From NCBI RefSeq assembly GCF_000730605.1, contig NZ_BBIS01000026.1, forward strand, positions 1 to 64,000: a stretch of 64,000 nt of DNA, written 5' to 3'. Position 1 is the first letter of the stretch. The number at the start of each line of letters is the position of its first letter. The notes under the pieces were generated by a model. That model worked only from the letters and a program-made list of their open reading frames with translations, made no database searches and had not been told where the DNA came from. Source of the DNA: Pseudomonas monteilii NBRC 103158 = DSM 14164. GTDB taxonomy: Bacteria; Pseudomonadota; Gammaproteobacteria; Pseudomonadales; Pseudomonadaceae. Position numbers and translations under genes: made by a program. This document shows, one piece after another, positions 1 to 8,862 of this stretch.

Positions 1-16
1 AAGGGGATGCCTGGAT

Positions 17-50
17 CTTGGGGGAATTTTGGGGGACTAGAACCCCCAAG
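17..50. repeat. G/C-tract inverted repeat at left edge
   Basis: CTTGGGGG at 17-24 is the exact reverse complement of CCCCCAAG at 43-50, and a second GGGGG tract at 31-35 can compete for the same C tract. No T-run follows, so it is not a convincing intrinsic terminator. Function unknown; it may belong to a gene or element lying mostly outside the window. Confidence 0.5.
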
Positions 51-87
51 TCGTGTGGAGTGCGGTTGTGTGGTCATGCGTTTGATG

Positions 88-120
88 TATTGATTTTATT
101 GAGTTTTTTGTAAATCAATA
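88..120. repeat. AT-rich inverted repeat
   Basis: TATTGATTT at 88-96 pairs perfectly with AAATCAATA at 112-120 around a 15-base loop. The surrounding 80-170 stretch is clearly AT-rich compared with the rest of the window. Together with the adjacent transposase remnant this suggests a former insertion or island edge; no gene is visible between 1 and about 174. Confidence 0.5.
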
Positions 121-174
121 GAGTTTATTTAAGGTCGAACACGGTTTCGAAAACCTTCTTGTCTCGAATGCTGA

Positions 175-505
175 TCATGTTGGCTCCAGCAGGTGCAACG
201 GCACCTCCTGCGCACGGCTGGTGGTGTAGTCAAACAGCACAACCTGTCGATCGGGCGGCCCACTGGCCTGTACCCACATCCAGGACTGGCTGGTCGGATC
301 GCGGTCTGGCTCTTTCAAAACCTGCCCTCGCGTTTCGTCGCAGTGGGTCACCGGACTTTTCACCAACCGGTCACGCATCAAGTTCAACAACGGCTGAAAA
401 TGCTCACTGCACTGGATTACCCAACGGCAGCGTTTTTCGGGGGATTTCGATGCCATGCCGACTAACCTGCTGCCCCATCTGATGGTAGGTGGGGGTTTTG
501 GATCG
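175..505 (-). pseudogene. IS66-family transposase remnant (truncated, frameshifted)
   Basis: The minus-strand translation below about 456 carries the IS66 TnpC core: RWVIQCSEHFQPLLNLMRD, then THCDETRGQVLKEP, SQSWMWVQASGPPD and VVLFDYTTSR. CDET contains one of the acidic catalytic residues of this family. The preceding piece, with SRHGIEIPRKTL, lies in a different frame. A deletion of about two bases near 440-447, between RKTL and RWVIQ, explains the break. The core stops at a TGA at 175-177, shortly after the LLEP that should continue into the catalytic domain. N-terminal and C-terminal parts and the partner genes tnpA/tnpB are absent, so this is a dead fragment. Confidence 0.8.
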
Positions 506-621
506 CCTACGGATCTTCTGCAGGCTGGCCTTATCTTGCCTGGGGCTCTGGCCGAGCCGCCGGCTGTGTGAAAGCCGCGTGGTTTCTGACTGCGACAGTT
601 TTAATTCTCTAATTTCACAAG

Positions 622-646
622 AGCCCTCCACACGGAGGGCTTTTTG
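622..646 (+). terminator. Intrinsic terminator
   Basis: AGCCCTCC (622-629), loop ACAC, GGAGGGCT (634-641), then a T-run on the plus strand. It lies just past the stop codon of the minus-strand lpd gene. The U-tract faces plus-strand transcription, so it may chiefly insulate lpd from the left flank. Confidence 0.7.
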
Positions 647-652
647 TTCCTG

Positions 653-2053
<1,401 letters not shown>

Positions 2054-2113
2054 GGGTTCAACTCCAGGATGAAGAAGTGCGAGAGGGGCACAAGGTTAAG
2101 CTGAGACGTTAAA

Positions 2114-2125
2114 ATTGTATACAAT
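2114..2125. promoter_or_regulatory. Perfect palindrome ATTGTATACAAT, candidate GntR-type operator
   Basis: A 12-base perfect palindrome in the 207-base divergent region between lpd and cfa. TTGTATACAA-type palindromes are typical operators of FCD-subfamily GntR regulators. No gntR gene is in the window, so the regulator would act in trans. A DnaA-box-like TGTGGATAA follows at 2133-2141. Confidence 0.45.
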
Positions 2126-2260
2126 CCTATGTGTGGATAAGATCAGTTGGTTCTAGGCCATGGTCTCGTATAGAGGAAACCTCCCACGAATGAACTACTC
2201 TGATCCGGCGACGTTCGAAATATCAGGCGTCGTGGCCATATACGGACAGGAGGGTCGTTC

Positions 2261-3445
2261 ATGCTTGCTCAACTTCCACCGGCACTGCAGAGCTTGCATC
2301 TGCCGCTGCGGCTGAAACTGTGGGACGGAAACCAGTTCGATCTGGGGCCGAGCCCGCAGGTCACGATCCTGGTCAAGGAGCCTCAGCTTATTGGCCAGTT
2401 GACCCACCCAAGCATGGAACAGCTGGGCACAGCATTCGTTGAAGGCAAGCTGGAACTGGAAGGCGATATCGGTGAAGCCATTCGTGTGTGCGATGAGCTG
2501 AGCGAAGCGCTGTTCACGGACGAAGATGAACAGCGGCCGGAACGCCGGTCTCATGACAAGCGCACTGACGCCGAAGCCATCTCTTACCACTATGACGTAT
2601 CCAACGCCTTCTACCAGTTGTGGCTGGATCAGGATATGGCCTATTCCTGTGCCTACTTCCGTGAACCGGACAACACGCTCGACCAGGCGCAGCAGGATAA
2701 ATTCGATCACCTGTGCCGCAAGCTGCGGCTGAATGCTGGTGACTACCTGCTAGACGTTGGGTGTGGTTGGGGTGGGCTTGCGCGTTTTGCAGCACGCGAA
2801 TATGACGCCAAGGTGTTCGGTATTACCCTGAGCAAGGAGCAGCTCAAGCTCGGCCGGCAGCGTGTCAAAGCCGAGGGCTTGGCCGACAAAGTGGAGCTGC
2901 AGATTCTCGATTATCGCGATTTGCCCCAAGATGGTCGCTTCGACAAAGTGGTCAGCGTGGGCATGTTCGAGCATGTCGGGCATGCCAACCTGGCGCTGTA
3001 TTGCCAGAAACTGTTCGGTGCTGTCAGGGAAGGCGGGCTGGTGATGAACCACGGTATCACCGCCAAACACGTCGATGGCCGTCCGGTAGGGCGGGGTGCA
3101 GGTGAGTTCATCGACCGTTATGTATTCCCCCACGGTGAGCTCCCTCATTTGTCGATGATTAGCGCCAGTATCTGTGAAGCGGGGCTGGAGGTGGTAGACG
3201 TGGAAAGCCTGCGTCTGCACTACGCCAAGACCTTGCACCACTGGAGCGAAAACCTGGAGAACCAGTTGCACAAAGCCGCGGCGCTGGTGCCAGAAAAAAC
3301 CCTGCGTATCTGGCGCCTCTACCTTGCAGGCTGTGCCTATGCGTTTGAGAAAGGCTGGATCAACCTGCACCAGATTTTGGCAGTGAAGCCTTATGCGGAT
3401 GGCCACCACGATTTGCCATGGACGCGTGAGGACATGTATCGCTGA
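2261..3445 (+). CDS. cfa: Cyclopropane-fatty-acyl-phospholipid synthase
   Basis: Converts cis double bonds of membrane phospholipid acyl chains to cyclopropane rings using S-adenosylmethionine, acting at the inner face of the membrane, typically in stationary phase and stress. The 394 residues compare with about 382 in E. coli Cfa. The SAM-binding loop LLDVGCGWGGLARFA is at about 163-177, preceded by the family signature YHYDVSNAFYQLWLD at 109-123; the C-terminal GWINLHQIL region is intact. The ATG at 2261 has a strong AGGAGGG ribosome-binding site 6 bases upstream. It faces the convergent cls gene. Confidence 0.95.
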   Translation: MLAQLPPALQSLHLPLRLKLWDGNQFDLGPSPQVTILVKEPQLIGQLTHPSMEQLGTAFVEGKLELEGDIGEAIRVCDELSEALFTDEDEQRPERRSHDKRTDAEAISYHYDVSNAFYQLWLDQDMAYSCAYFREPDNTLDQAQQDKFDHLCRKLRLNAGDYLLDVGCGWGGLARFAAREYDAKVFGITLSKEQLKLGRQRVKAEGLADKVELQILDYRDLPQDGRFDKVVSVGMFEHVGHANLALYCQKLFGAVREGGLVMNHGITAKHVDGRPVGRGAGEFIDRYVFPHGELPHLSMISASICEAGLEVVDVESLRLHYAKTLHHWSENLENQLHKAAALVPEKTLRIWRLYLAGCAYAFEKGWINLHQILAVKPYADGHHDLPWTREDMYR

Positions 3446-3453
3446 ACCCCATT

Positions 3454-3482
3454 GCCGCCTCTGCAAGGGAGGCGGCCTTTCT
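3454..3482 (+). terminator. Terminator hairpin between cfa and cls
   Basis: GCCGCCTC (3454-3461) pairs with GAGGCGGC (3469-3476), followed by CTTTCT. It sits between the convergent ends of cfa and cls; the U-tract is weak. Confidence 0.6.
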
Positions 3483-4921
3483 CACAGAATGGGTGAAATC
3501 AGCCGCGCAATCCGCATCCCCAATTGCTGTAGCCGATGTGTATCGCTGCTGTCCTCCGCAGTAATCTCCCGCGCCTGTTCAAAGTCATTGATCAGCATGT
3601 GTTCAACCAGGTCGGCGAAGTTGCGGTCGACCGTTAGCAGGGTGATCTCGAAGTTCAGCCGGAACGAACGGTTGTCCAGGTTGGCACTGCCGATTGCGCT
3701 TACCTCATCATCTACCAGCACCACCTTCTGATGCAGGAAGCCCGGCTGGTAGCGGAACATGCGCACACCCGCGCGCACGGCTTCGAAGGCGAACAGGCTG
3801 GAGGCGGCATAGACGATGCGGTGGTCTGGCCGTGACGGGATCAGTACCCGTACATCGACACCCCGTAGTACCGCCAGGCGCAGTGCAGCAAAGACCGCTT
3901 CGTCCGGGATGAAGTAAGGGCTGGTGATCCATACCCGCCGGGTAGCGGAATGGATCGCCTCGAGGAAGAACAACGAGCAGGTTTCCTGCGGGTCGGCGGG
4001 GCCGCTGGCCAACGCCTGGCACAGCACGCCGTTATCCGGGTAGGCATCCGGCAGGATCAGCGGCGGTAGCTGGCGCGTGGCCCAATACCAATCCTCGGCG
4101 AACGACTCCTGCAGGCAGGCCAGCACCGGCCCGCTGATCTGCACATGGGTGTCGCGCCAGGGCGACAGCTGAGGATGCTCTCCGAGGTATTCGTCCCCCA
4201 CGTTGTGGCCGCCGATAAAACCGAGCAGACCATCCACCACCACAATCTTGCGATGGTTACGGAAGTTCACCTGGAAGCGGTTGAACCAGCCGCGGCGGGT
4301 GGCGAAGGCATGGATCTGCACTCCACCGTCGCGCAGTTGCTGGCTGTAGCTGGCCGGCAAGGCATGGCTGCCGACGCGGTCATACAGTACGAACACCTGC
4401 ACCCCCTCGGCAGCTTTGCGCAACAGCAATTGCTGCAGTGCCTTGCCGAGGGTGTCGTCATGAATGATGAAGAACTGCACCAACACCACATCGCGTGCCT
4501 TTTCGATAGCAGCGAAGATGGCATCGAATGTGGCTTTGCCATTGACCAGTAGCTTCACCTGGTTGTTCGCAAGGCAAGGCATACGCCCCAGCTTGGGCAT
4601 GGCGCGCAAGGCTGCGTAGCTTTCCGACTCGCGGGCGGTGAGGGCTTCTTCCACCCAAGGCCGCCAGTTGAGGTTGGCCATGGCCACGTGCATTTCCTGG
4701 TTGGCCTGGCGCCGGGCCTTGATGTAGGCATAGAACGAGCGGGCGCCGAAGATCAGGTAGGGGATCAAGGTGAGGTAAGGGATGAAGAACAGGGGCATGG
4801 CCCAGGCAATTGCGCCTTGAGCGGTGCGTACAGTGAACAGTGCGTGGAGCGCGGCGACGATACCCAACAGGTGGATAAGGCCGAGTAGGTAACCAAAAAA
4901 GTAGGGGCTGTGGTAATCCAT
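3482..4921 (-). CDS. cls: Cardiolipin synthase, phospholipase D type
   Basis: Inner-membrane enzyme condensing two phosphatidylglycerols into cardiolipin and glycerol. The start giving [14 protein letters not shown] (479 residues) is preferred over an ATG eight codons upstream because it matches the family start. Two N-terminal membrane helices span about residues 5-60. The two HKD catalytic motifs are complete: His223/Lys225/Asp230 in [10 protein letters not shown] and His397/Lys399/Asp404 in HQKVVLVDD, each followed by the expected GG or GSAN element. It ends convergently with cfa; both act on phospholipids but are not co-transcribed. Confidence 0.95.
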   Translation of the reverse strand: MDYHSPYFFGYLLGLIHLLGIVAALHALFTVRTAQGAIAWAMPLFFIPYLTLIPYLIFGARSFYAYIKARRQANQEMHVAMANLNWRPWVEEALTARESESYAALRAMPKLGRMPCLANNQVKLLVNGKATFDAIFAAIEKARDVVLVQFFIIHDDTLGKALQQLLLRKAAEGVQVFVLYDRVGSHALPASYSQQLRDGGVQIHAFATRRGWFNRFQVNFRNHRKIVVVDGLLGFIGGHNVGDEYLGEHPQLSPWRDTHVQISGPVLACLQESFAEDWYWATRQLPPLILPDAYPDNGVLCQALASGPADPQETCSLFFLEAIHSATRRVWITSPYFIPDEAVFAALRLAVLRGVDVRVLIPSRPDHRIVYAASSLFAFEAVRAGVRMFRYQPGFLHQKVVLVDDEVSAIGSANLDNRSFRLNFEITLLTVDRNFADLVEHMLINDFEQAREITAEDSSDTHRLQQLGMRIARLISPIL

Positions 4922-5053
4922 ATGCATCCTGCTTGCCGAGTACACTTGGGGTAACAGAACACGTTCCCGGCCCGCCTTGCAACCCGCAGGTGGATTTGGC
5001 GTCTAAGGCTCAGCCCGGCCCGCTTGGCCGGCTTTTCTCAGGAGCGTTCATCC

Positions 5054-5581
5054 ATGAAGATTCGTCTGCCACTGTTGGCGTTGGCCCTAGGTATGAGCAG
5101 CCCGCTGGTGCATGCACAGATGCTGCAGCCCGGTTTGTGGGAGCTGACCACCAGCAACATGCAGGTCGATGGCAAGCCGTTACCTGACATGGCGTTCATG
5201 CTCGGCCAGCTGAAAAACCTGCCGCCCGAGCAGCGTGCCATGATGGAAGGGGTGCTGGCCAAACAGGGGGTGACCGTTGGAGGAAATGGCGTGCGTTCGT
5301 GCCTGACGCCAGAGCAGGTGGCAACCAATGACATCCCGCTGCAAGACCCGAAATCCGGCTGCACTCAGAAGATCACCGACCGAACCGGTAATGTGTGGAA
5401 GTTCCAGTTCAGCTGCCCGAAGGCTCAGGGCAGTGGCCAGGCTACTTTCCTCAGTGATCGTGAATTCACCACCCAGGTCAGTGGTACGTTCAACGCTTCA
5501 GGGGTGCAGCAGCAAGGCAGCATGAACACCCGTGCGGTGTGGTTAGGCAATGACTGCGGCGCGGTTAAACCGCGCAGCTGA
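5054..5581 (+). CDS. DUF3617 family exported protein
   Basis: 175-residue secreted protein starting MKIRLPLLALALG, with a classic signal peptide cleaved after VHA-Q (about residue 21). The mature part begins LQPGLWELTTSNMQVDG, the hallmark opening of DUF3617 proteins, and carries paired cysteines (SCLTPEQ, SGCTQ, FSCPK, NDCG) likely disulfide-bonded in the periplasm. The ATG at 5054 follows GGAGCG. The 3' end overlaps the convergent folE2 stop by 17 bases. Biochemical role unknown. Confidence 0.85.
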   Translation: MKIRLPLLALALGMSSPLVHAQMLQPGLWELTTSNMQVDGKPLPDMAFMLGQLKNLPPEQRAMMEGVLAKQGVTVGGNGVRSCLTPEQVATNDIPLQDPKSGCTQKITDRTGNVWKFQFSCPKAQGSGQATFLSDREFTTQVSGTFNASGVQQQGSMNTRAVWLGNDCGAVKPRS

Positions 5582-6470
5582 TATTCCATTGCCACTGGCT
5601 GGTGGCAACCGCGTCGTGGGCATGCAGGCTTTCTGCATGTTCCACACGCAGCTTGAAAGCGGTACTCCATTCAACTTGCCGTAGTGCCTTGTGCAGGCGT
5701 CGGGCGGCATCCTCACAGAACATCAAGTTTTGCCCGTTGGCCAAGGCGAAGGCTTGTTCATCTGCGCGCTTCACTGCTGTCTGCACCGCTGTACCCAAGC
5801 TCGACTCTATACGATCGATCAGTTCGGTAATTGGCAGCACCTGCTGACTGCTGTGCAGGCGCACCTGAATCTGAGCATTGCTTCGCTGGCTATGAGGTGT
5901 AGCCACAACTCCTTCGGCACTGCCAAGCCATTGCAGAACGGCAGATTTATCAACCTGCTGCTCGCTGAAGCTCGCCTGAAACTGTTGTTGAATCAGCTGC
6001 CTTGCAAGTGCTGCCGAGCAAGGGCAGGTCGAGGAGTAAGGCACGGAAACCGATAGTTCCACGTGGAACATTTCATTTTCGATTCGCGCATCGACGGTTA
6101 CGGCATAGCTTTTCCAGCCTGCCAAGGGGCTGACCAACGCAGGTCTTTTCAGCAGATGCTCGAAGCTGATTCGCAAGTAGGCAGCGGAAGACAGGCCGTC
6201 ATGGCTGGACAGAAAATCTGCCAGGAGCTGCCTCATTGCCAGCGGTGTGAGTGGCTGGTGTTCCAAGGACTCCAGTGCAAGGTAAAGCCGCGACATATGG
6301 ATGCCGCGTGAACTGCCATCCACCAGGCTTACCCCTGCATCGACTTTGGCAGCTGCGGTACGCCCTTCGAATTGCACAGGCAGGGCAATTCCGCACATGC
6401 CAACCCAGCTCAACGGCAAGGTGTACTTCTGGGTTTGTGCGGCGATATCGGGGAGCTTGAGCTGGGTCAT
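5565..6470 (-). CDS. folE2: GTP cyclohydrolase I type B (FolE2)
   Basis: Makes 7,8-dihydroneopterin triphosphate from GTP, the first step of folate and queuosine-type pteridine synthesis. This family works with metals other than zinc and so replaces zinc-dependent FolE during zinc starvation. The 301-residue form starting MTQLKLPDIAAQ follows GGAAAG. The family signature VPYSSTCPCSAALARQ, with the metal-ligand cysteine in CPC, is intact, as are the C-terminal FCEDAARRLH segment and RVEHAESLHAHDA. It lies 25 bases after a secreted-protein gene that itself starts next to a Zur-like box, so both probably belong to the zinc-starvation regulon. Confidence 0.95.
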   Translation of the reverse strand: MTQLKLPDIAAQTQKYTLPLSWVGMCGIALPVQFEGRTAAAKVDAGVSLVDGSSRGIHMSRLYLALESLEHQPLTPLAMRQLLADFLSSHDGLSSAAYLRISFEHLLKRPALVSPLAGWKSYAVTVDARIENEMFHVELSVSVPYSSTCPCSAALARQLIQQQFQASFSEQQVDKSAVLQWLGSAEGVVATPHSQRSNAQIQVRLHSSQQVLPITELIDRIESSLGTAVQTAVKRADEQAFALANGQNLMFCEDAARRLHKALRQVEWSTAFKLRVEHAESLHAHDAVATSQWQWNISCAV

Positions 6471-6495
6471 TTGGCTTTCCAGATAAAAAGAGGCA

Positions 6496-6876
6496 TCAAC
6501 GGCAACCGCCAATCAAGCTGCAATGCAGGTTGAAGCGCTGCCCGCTGGAGCTGGATACGCGGTTCAAAGTGGTCCAGCCAACACGGCGGCTGTAGCCCAC
6601 CCAGGCCTCACCATCGCTGGCCAGGCCGGTGAAAAAGGTCAACGTGCCGTAGCGGCTGTTGGTTTGTGCCCATAGTCGCCGGGTGGCGTGGTCGTAGCCG
6701 CGCAGGTAGAACGTACTGCCGTCGGTGCGCACGCTGTAGTAACTACCTTTGCTGTCCTGGCAGGCGAGCAGTGTGGCGCTTCGCGTACAAAGCGCCAGCG
6801 TACTGGCGTGTGGCATGGCCAACAGCACGTTGGGCACAGCGAGCAGCAGCAACGCCATGGCGCGTGGCAGATACAT
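6496..6876 (-). CDS. Small secreted protein of the zinc cluster, function unknown
   Basis: 126 residues with an N-terminal signal peptide (MYLPRAMALLLLAVPNVLLAMPHA, cleavage near 20-24). The mature domain is rich in Tyr, Trp, Ser and Arg and has four cysteines (30, 39, 119, 125), suggesting two disulfides in the periplasm or outside the cell. Blocks such as GSYYSVRTDGSTFYLRGYD look like a small beta-rich fold; I do not recognise a family. The start has GGGGA upstream. Its promoter region is the Zur-like box shared with the divergent COG0523 gene, and folE2 follows 25 bases downstream, so a role in zinc limitation is inferred from context only. Confidence 0.8.
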   Translation of the reverse strand: MYLPRAMALLLLAVPNVLLAMPHASTLALCTRSATLLACQDSKGSYYSVRTDGSTFYLRGYDHATRRLWAQTNSRYGTLTFFTGLASDGEAWVGYSRRVGWTTLNRVSSSSGQRFNLHCSLIGGCR

Positions 6877-6929
6877 GTTTTATCCCCGGTAAGCACTCGT
6901 CCGTCGAGAACGGCTTGGCGAAATTGTAT

Positions 6930-6944
6930 TGTTACTTTATAACA
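6930..6944. promoter_or_regulatory. Candidate Zur box between divergent zinc genes
   Basis: TGTTACTTTATAACA matches the gamma-proteobacterial Zur core TGTTATAnTATAACA in 13 of 15 positions, with the right half perfect. It lies 53 bases from the secreted-protein start and 46 bases from the COG0523 start, so one site could repress both directions when zinc is plentiful. Confidence 0.7.
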
Positions 6945-6990
6945 TTGTGCAATGCATCGTTTCGAATGCGCCCGCCTGAAGAGGTTCGCC

Positions 6991-8199
6991 ATGCCCAATC
7001 GTCTCCCCGTCACCGTGCTGTCCGGCTTTCTTGGCGCCGGCAAGAGCACTTTGCTCAACCATGTATTGCGTAACCGCGAGAACCTGCGGGTCGCGGTTAT
7101 CGTCAACGACATGAGTGAAATCAACATTGATGCCAGCGAGGTGCAGCGCAATGTGAGCCTCAACCGCGCTGAGGAGAAACTGGTCGAAATGAGCAACGGC
7201 TGCATCTGCTGCACATTGCGTGAAGACTTGCTTGAGGAGGTGGCGCGGCTGGCCGAAGAAGGGCGTTTCGATTATTTGCTGATCGAGTCTACTGGCATCT
7301 CGGAGCCACTGCCGGTGGCAGAGACATTCACCTTCCGTGACGAACAGGGCCGTAGCCTGTCCGATATGGCGCGCCTGGACACCATGGTTACGGTGGTCGA
7401 TGGCTTGAACTTCTTGCGCGATTACCAGGCAGCAGACAGCCTGGCCAGCCGTGGCGAAACGTTGGGTGAAGAAGACGAGCGGTCGATCAGTGACCTGCTG
7501 ATCGAACAGGTCGAGTTCGCCGATGTGCTGTTGCTGAGCAAGATCGACTTGATCAGCCAGCATGAGCGTGAAGAACTCATCGCCATCTTGCGCAGCCTCA
7601 ATGCACGGGCGCAGATCGTGCCCATGGTCATGGGCCAGATACCGCTGGCGCGTATCCTCGACACTGGCCTGTTCGACTTTGACCAGGCAGCCCAAGCGCC
7701 GGGCTGGCTGCAGGAGCTGCGTGGTGAGCATGTGCCGGAAACCGAAGAGTATGGAATCGCGGCCATGACCTGGCAGGCCCGACGTCCGCTTCATCCACAG
7801 CGCTTTTTCGACTTTATCCACACGCAATGGAGCAATGGGCGGCTTTTGCGTTCCAAAGGTTTTTTCTGGCTGGCCAGCAAGTACCAGGAAGCCGGTAGCT
7901 GGTCGCAGGCGGGCGGAATGATGCGCCACGGCCTGGCTGGTCGCTGGTGGCGTTTCGTGCCTCGCGAGCAATGGCCGCAGGATGTGGATAACACTGGCGC
8001 GATCTTGAAACACTGGACGGCTGAGACCGGTGATTGCCGCCAAGAGTTGGTGTTCATCGGGCAGAACATCGACTTCGAAAAATTAACCACAGCCCTTGAT
8101 GCCTGCCTGTTGACGGACCAGGAAATGGATTTGGGCCACATGGGCTGGTTGCGTTTGCCCGACCCGTTCGGCCCATGGCACGAAGAGGTGGCAGCATGA
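6991..8199 (+). CDS. zigA: COG0523 GTPase, zinc metallochaperone (ZigA/ZNG type)
   Basis: G3E-family GTPase expected to deliver zinc to client enzymes during starvation. The 402-residue start [12 protein letters not shown] follows GAAGAGG. Walker A is GFLGAGKST (12-20), the metal-binding CxCC is Cys71/73/74 in NGCICCTL, the guanine-recognition motif is SKID, and a CobW C-terminal domain occupies roughly residues 280-385. It is transcribed from the Zur-like box and overlaps the DUF1826 gene by 4 bases (ATGA), indicating translational coupling. Three TTATCCACA/TGTGGATAA-type words lie near or inside this part of the operon. The symbol is assigned by similarity of cluster and motifs. Confidence 0.88.
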   Translation: MPNRLPVTVLSGFLGAGKSTLLNHVLRNRENLRVAVIVNDMSEINIDASEVQRNVSLNRAEEKLVEMSNGCICCTLREDLLEEVARLAEEGRFDYLLIESTGISEPLPVAETFTFRDEQGRSLSDMARLDTMVTVVDGLNFLRDYQAADSLASRGETLGEEDERSISDLLIEQVEFADVLLLSKIDLISQHEREELIAILRSLNARAQIVPMVMGQIPLARILDTGLFDFDQAAQAPGWLQELRGEHVPETEEYGIAAMTWQARRPLHPQRFFDFIHTQWSNGRLLRSKGFFWLASKYQEAGSWSQAGGMMRHGLAGRWWRFVPREQWPQDVDNTGAILKHWTAETGDCRQELVFIGQNIDFEKLTTALDACLLTDQEMDLGHMGWLRLPDPFGPWHEEVAA

Positions 8200-8822
8200 A
8201 CTTGGCACACCGGCCTGTGGATATCTTTCAGGTGTTCGGCGAAACCCCGCAAGTGCTGACTGAAGTACTGCAGGATGGTGTGAACCTGGCCGTTTGGCGC
8301 CGACGGTTGCCGGCGCAGCTGGAAGACTTTGCGCACCTGTTGATAAGTCTTGGTCAGCCCTTGGCTGATCAACGGGTAATCGATGTGGATGAGCAGCAAA
8401 CACCGGTATTGCCCGATCTGATGCGTGAAGCGGCAGATTTACACGGCTATGAGGCGTTCGTTGCTGATGTGACCTGGCTGGTGGCGGCTTACACCTGCCT
8501 GGTTGGCGCTCGACGGGTTGGCTTGCGTCTGCGGGTACTGGCTGGCCCCATGTGCCCGCGTTTCCATGTGGATAACGTTCCGTTGCGGTTACTCACCACT
8601 TACGTAGGCCCAGGCAGCGAGTGGTTGCGAGAGCAGGAAAGCCCGCGTGGGGAGTTACACACAGCTCAAGTTCCTGTGGATAACATTCAGCATCTGCACG
8701 CTGGCGAAGTGGCCATACTTAAAGGGGAGAAGTGGCAAGGTAACGAAGGCGCAGGGCTGGTGCATCGTTCGCCTTCGGGCCAGCAGGGGCGTCTGTTGCT
8801 CAGCCTTGACTGGCTTGCCTGA
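8196..8822 (+). CDS. DUF1826 protein of the zinc operon
   Basis: 208-residue cytoplasmic protein (no signal or membrane segment), translationally coupled to the upstream COG0523 gene. I recognise the DUF1826 family, which commonly sits with COG0523 genes in Pseudomonas zinc-starvation loci; its activity is not established to my knowledge. The conserved core reads [20 protein letters not shown] at 120-139 and later GLVHRSP at 188-194. Cys120, His124, Asp126, His190 and Arg199 form an HxD...H...R arrangement resembling Fe(II)/2-oxoglutarate oxygenases; that is inference. Two exact TGTGGATAA words fall in it, both encoding Val-Asp-Asn. Confidence 0.82.
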   Translation: MNLAHRPVDIFQVFGETPQVLTEVLQDGVNLAVWRRRLPAQLEDFAHLLISLGQPLADQRVIDVDEQQTPVLPDLMREAADLHGYEAFVADVTWLVAAYTCLVGARRVGLRLRVLAGPMCPRFHVDNVPLRLLTTYVGPGSEWLREQESPRGELHTAQVPVDNIQHLHAGEVAILKGEKWQGNEGAGLVHRSPSGQQGRLLLSLDWLA

Positions 8823-8862
8823 CAGCGCATAGTGAGGCATCGCCACCGCTTGAAGCCATGCC

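Noticed and set aside
500..650. Possible tRNA or small RNA near the left terminator
   Set aside because: No cloverleaf, CCA end or promoter could be found; only the terminator hairpin is supported.
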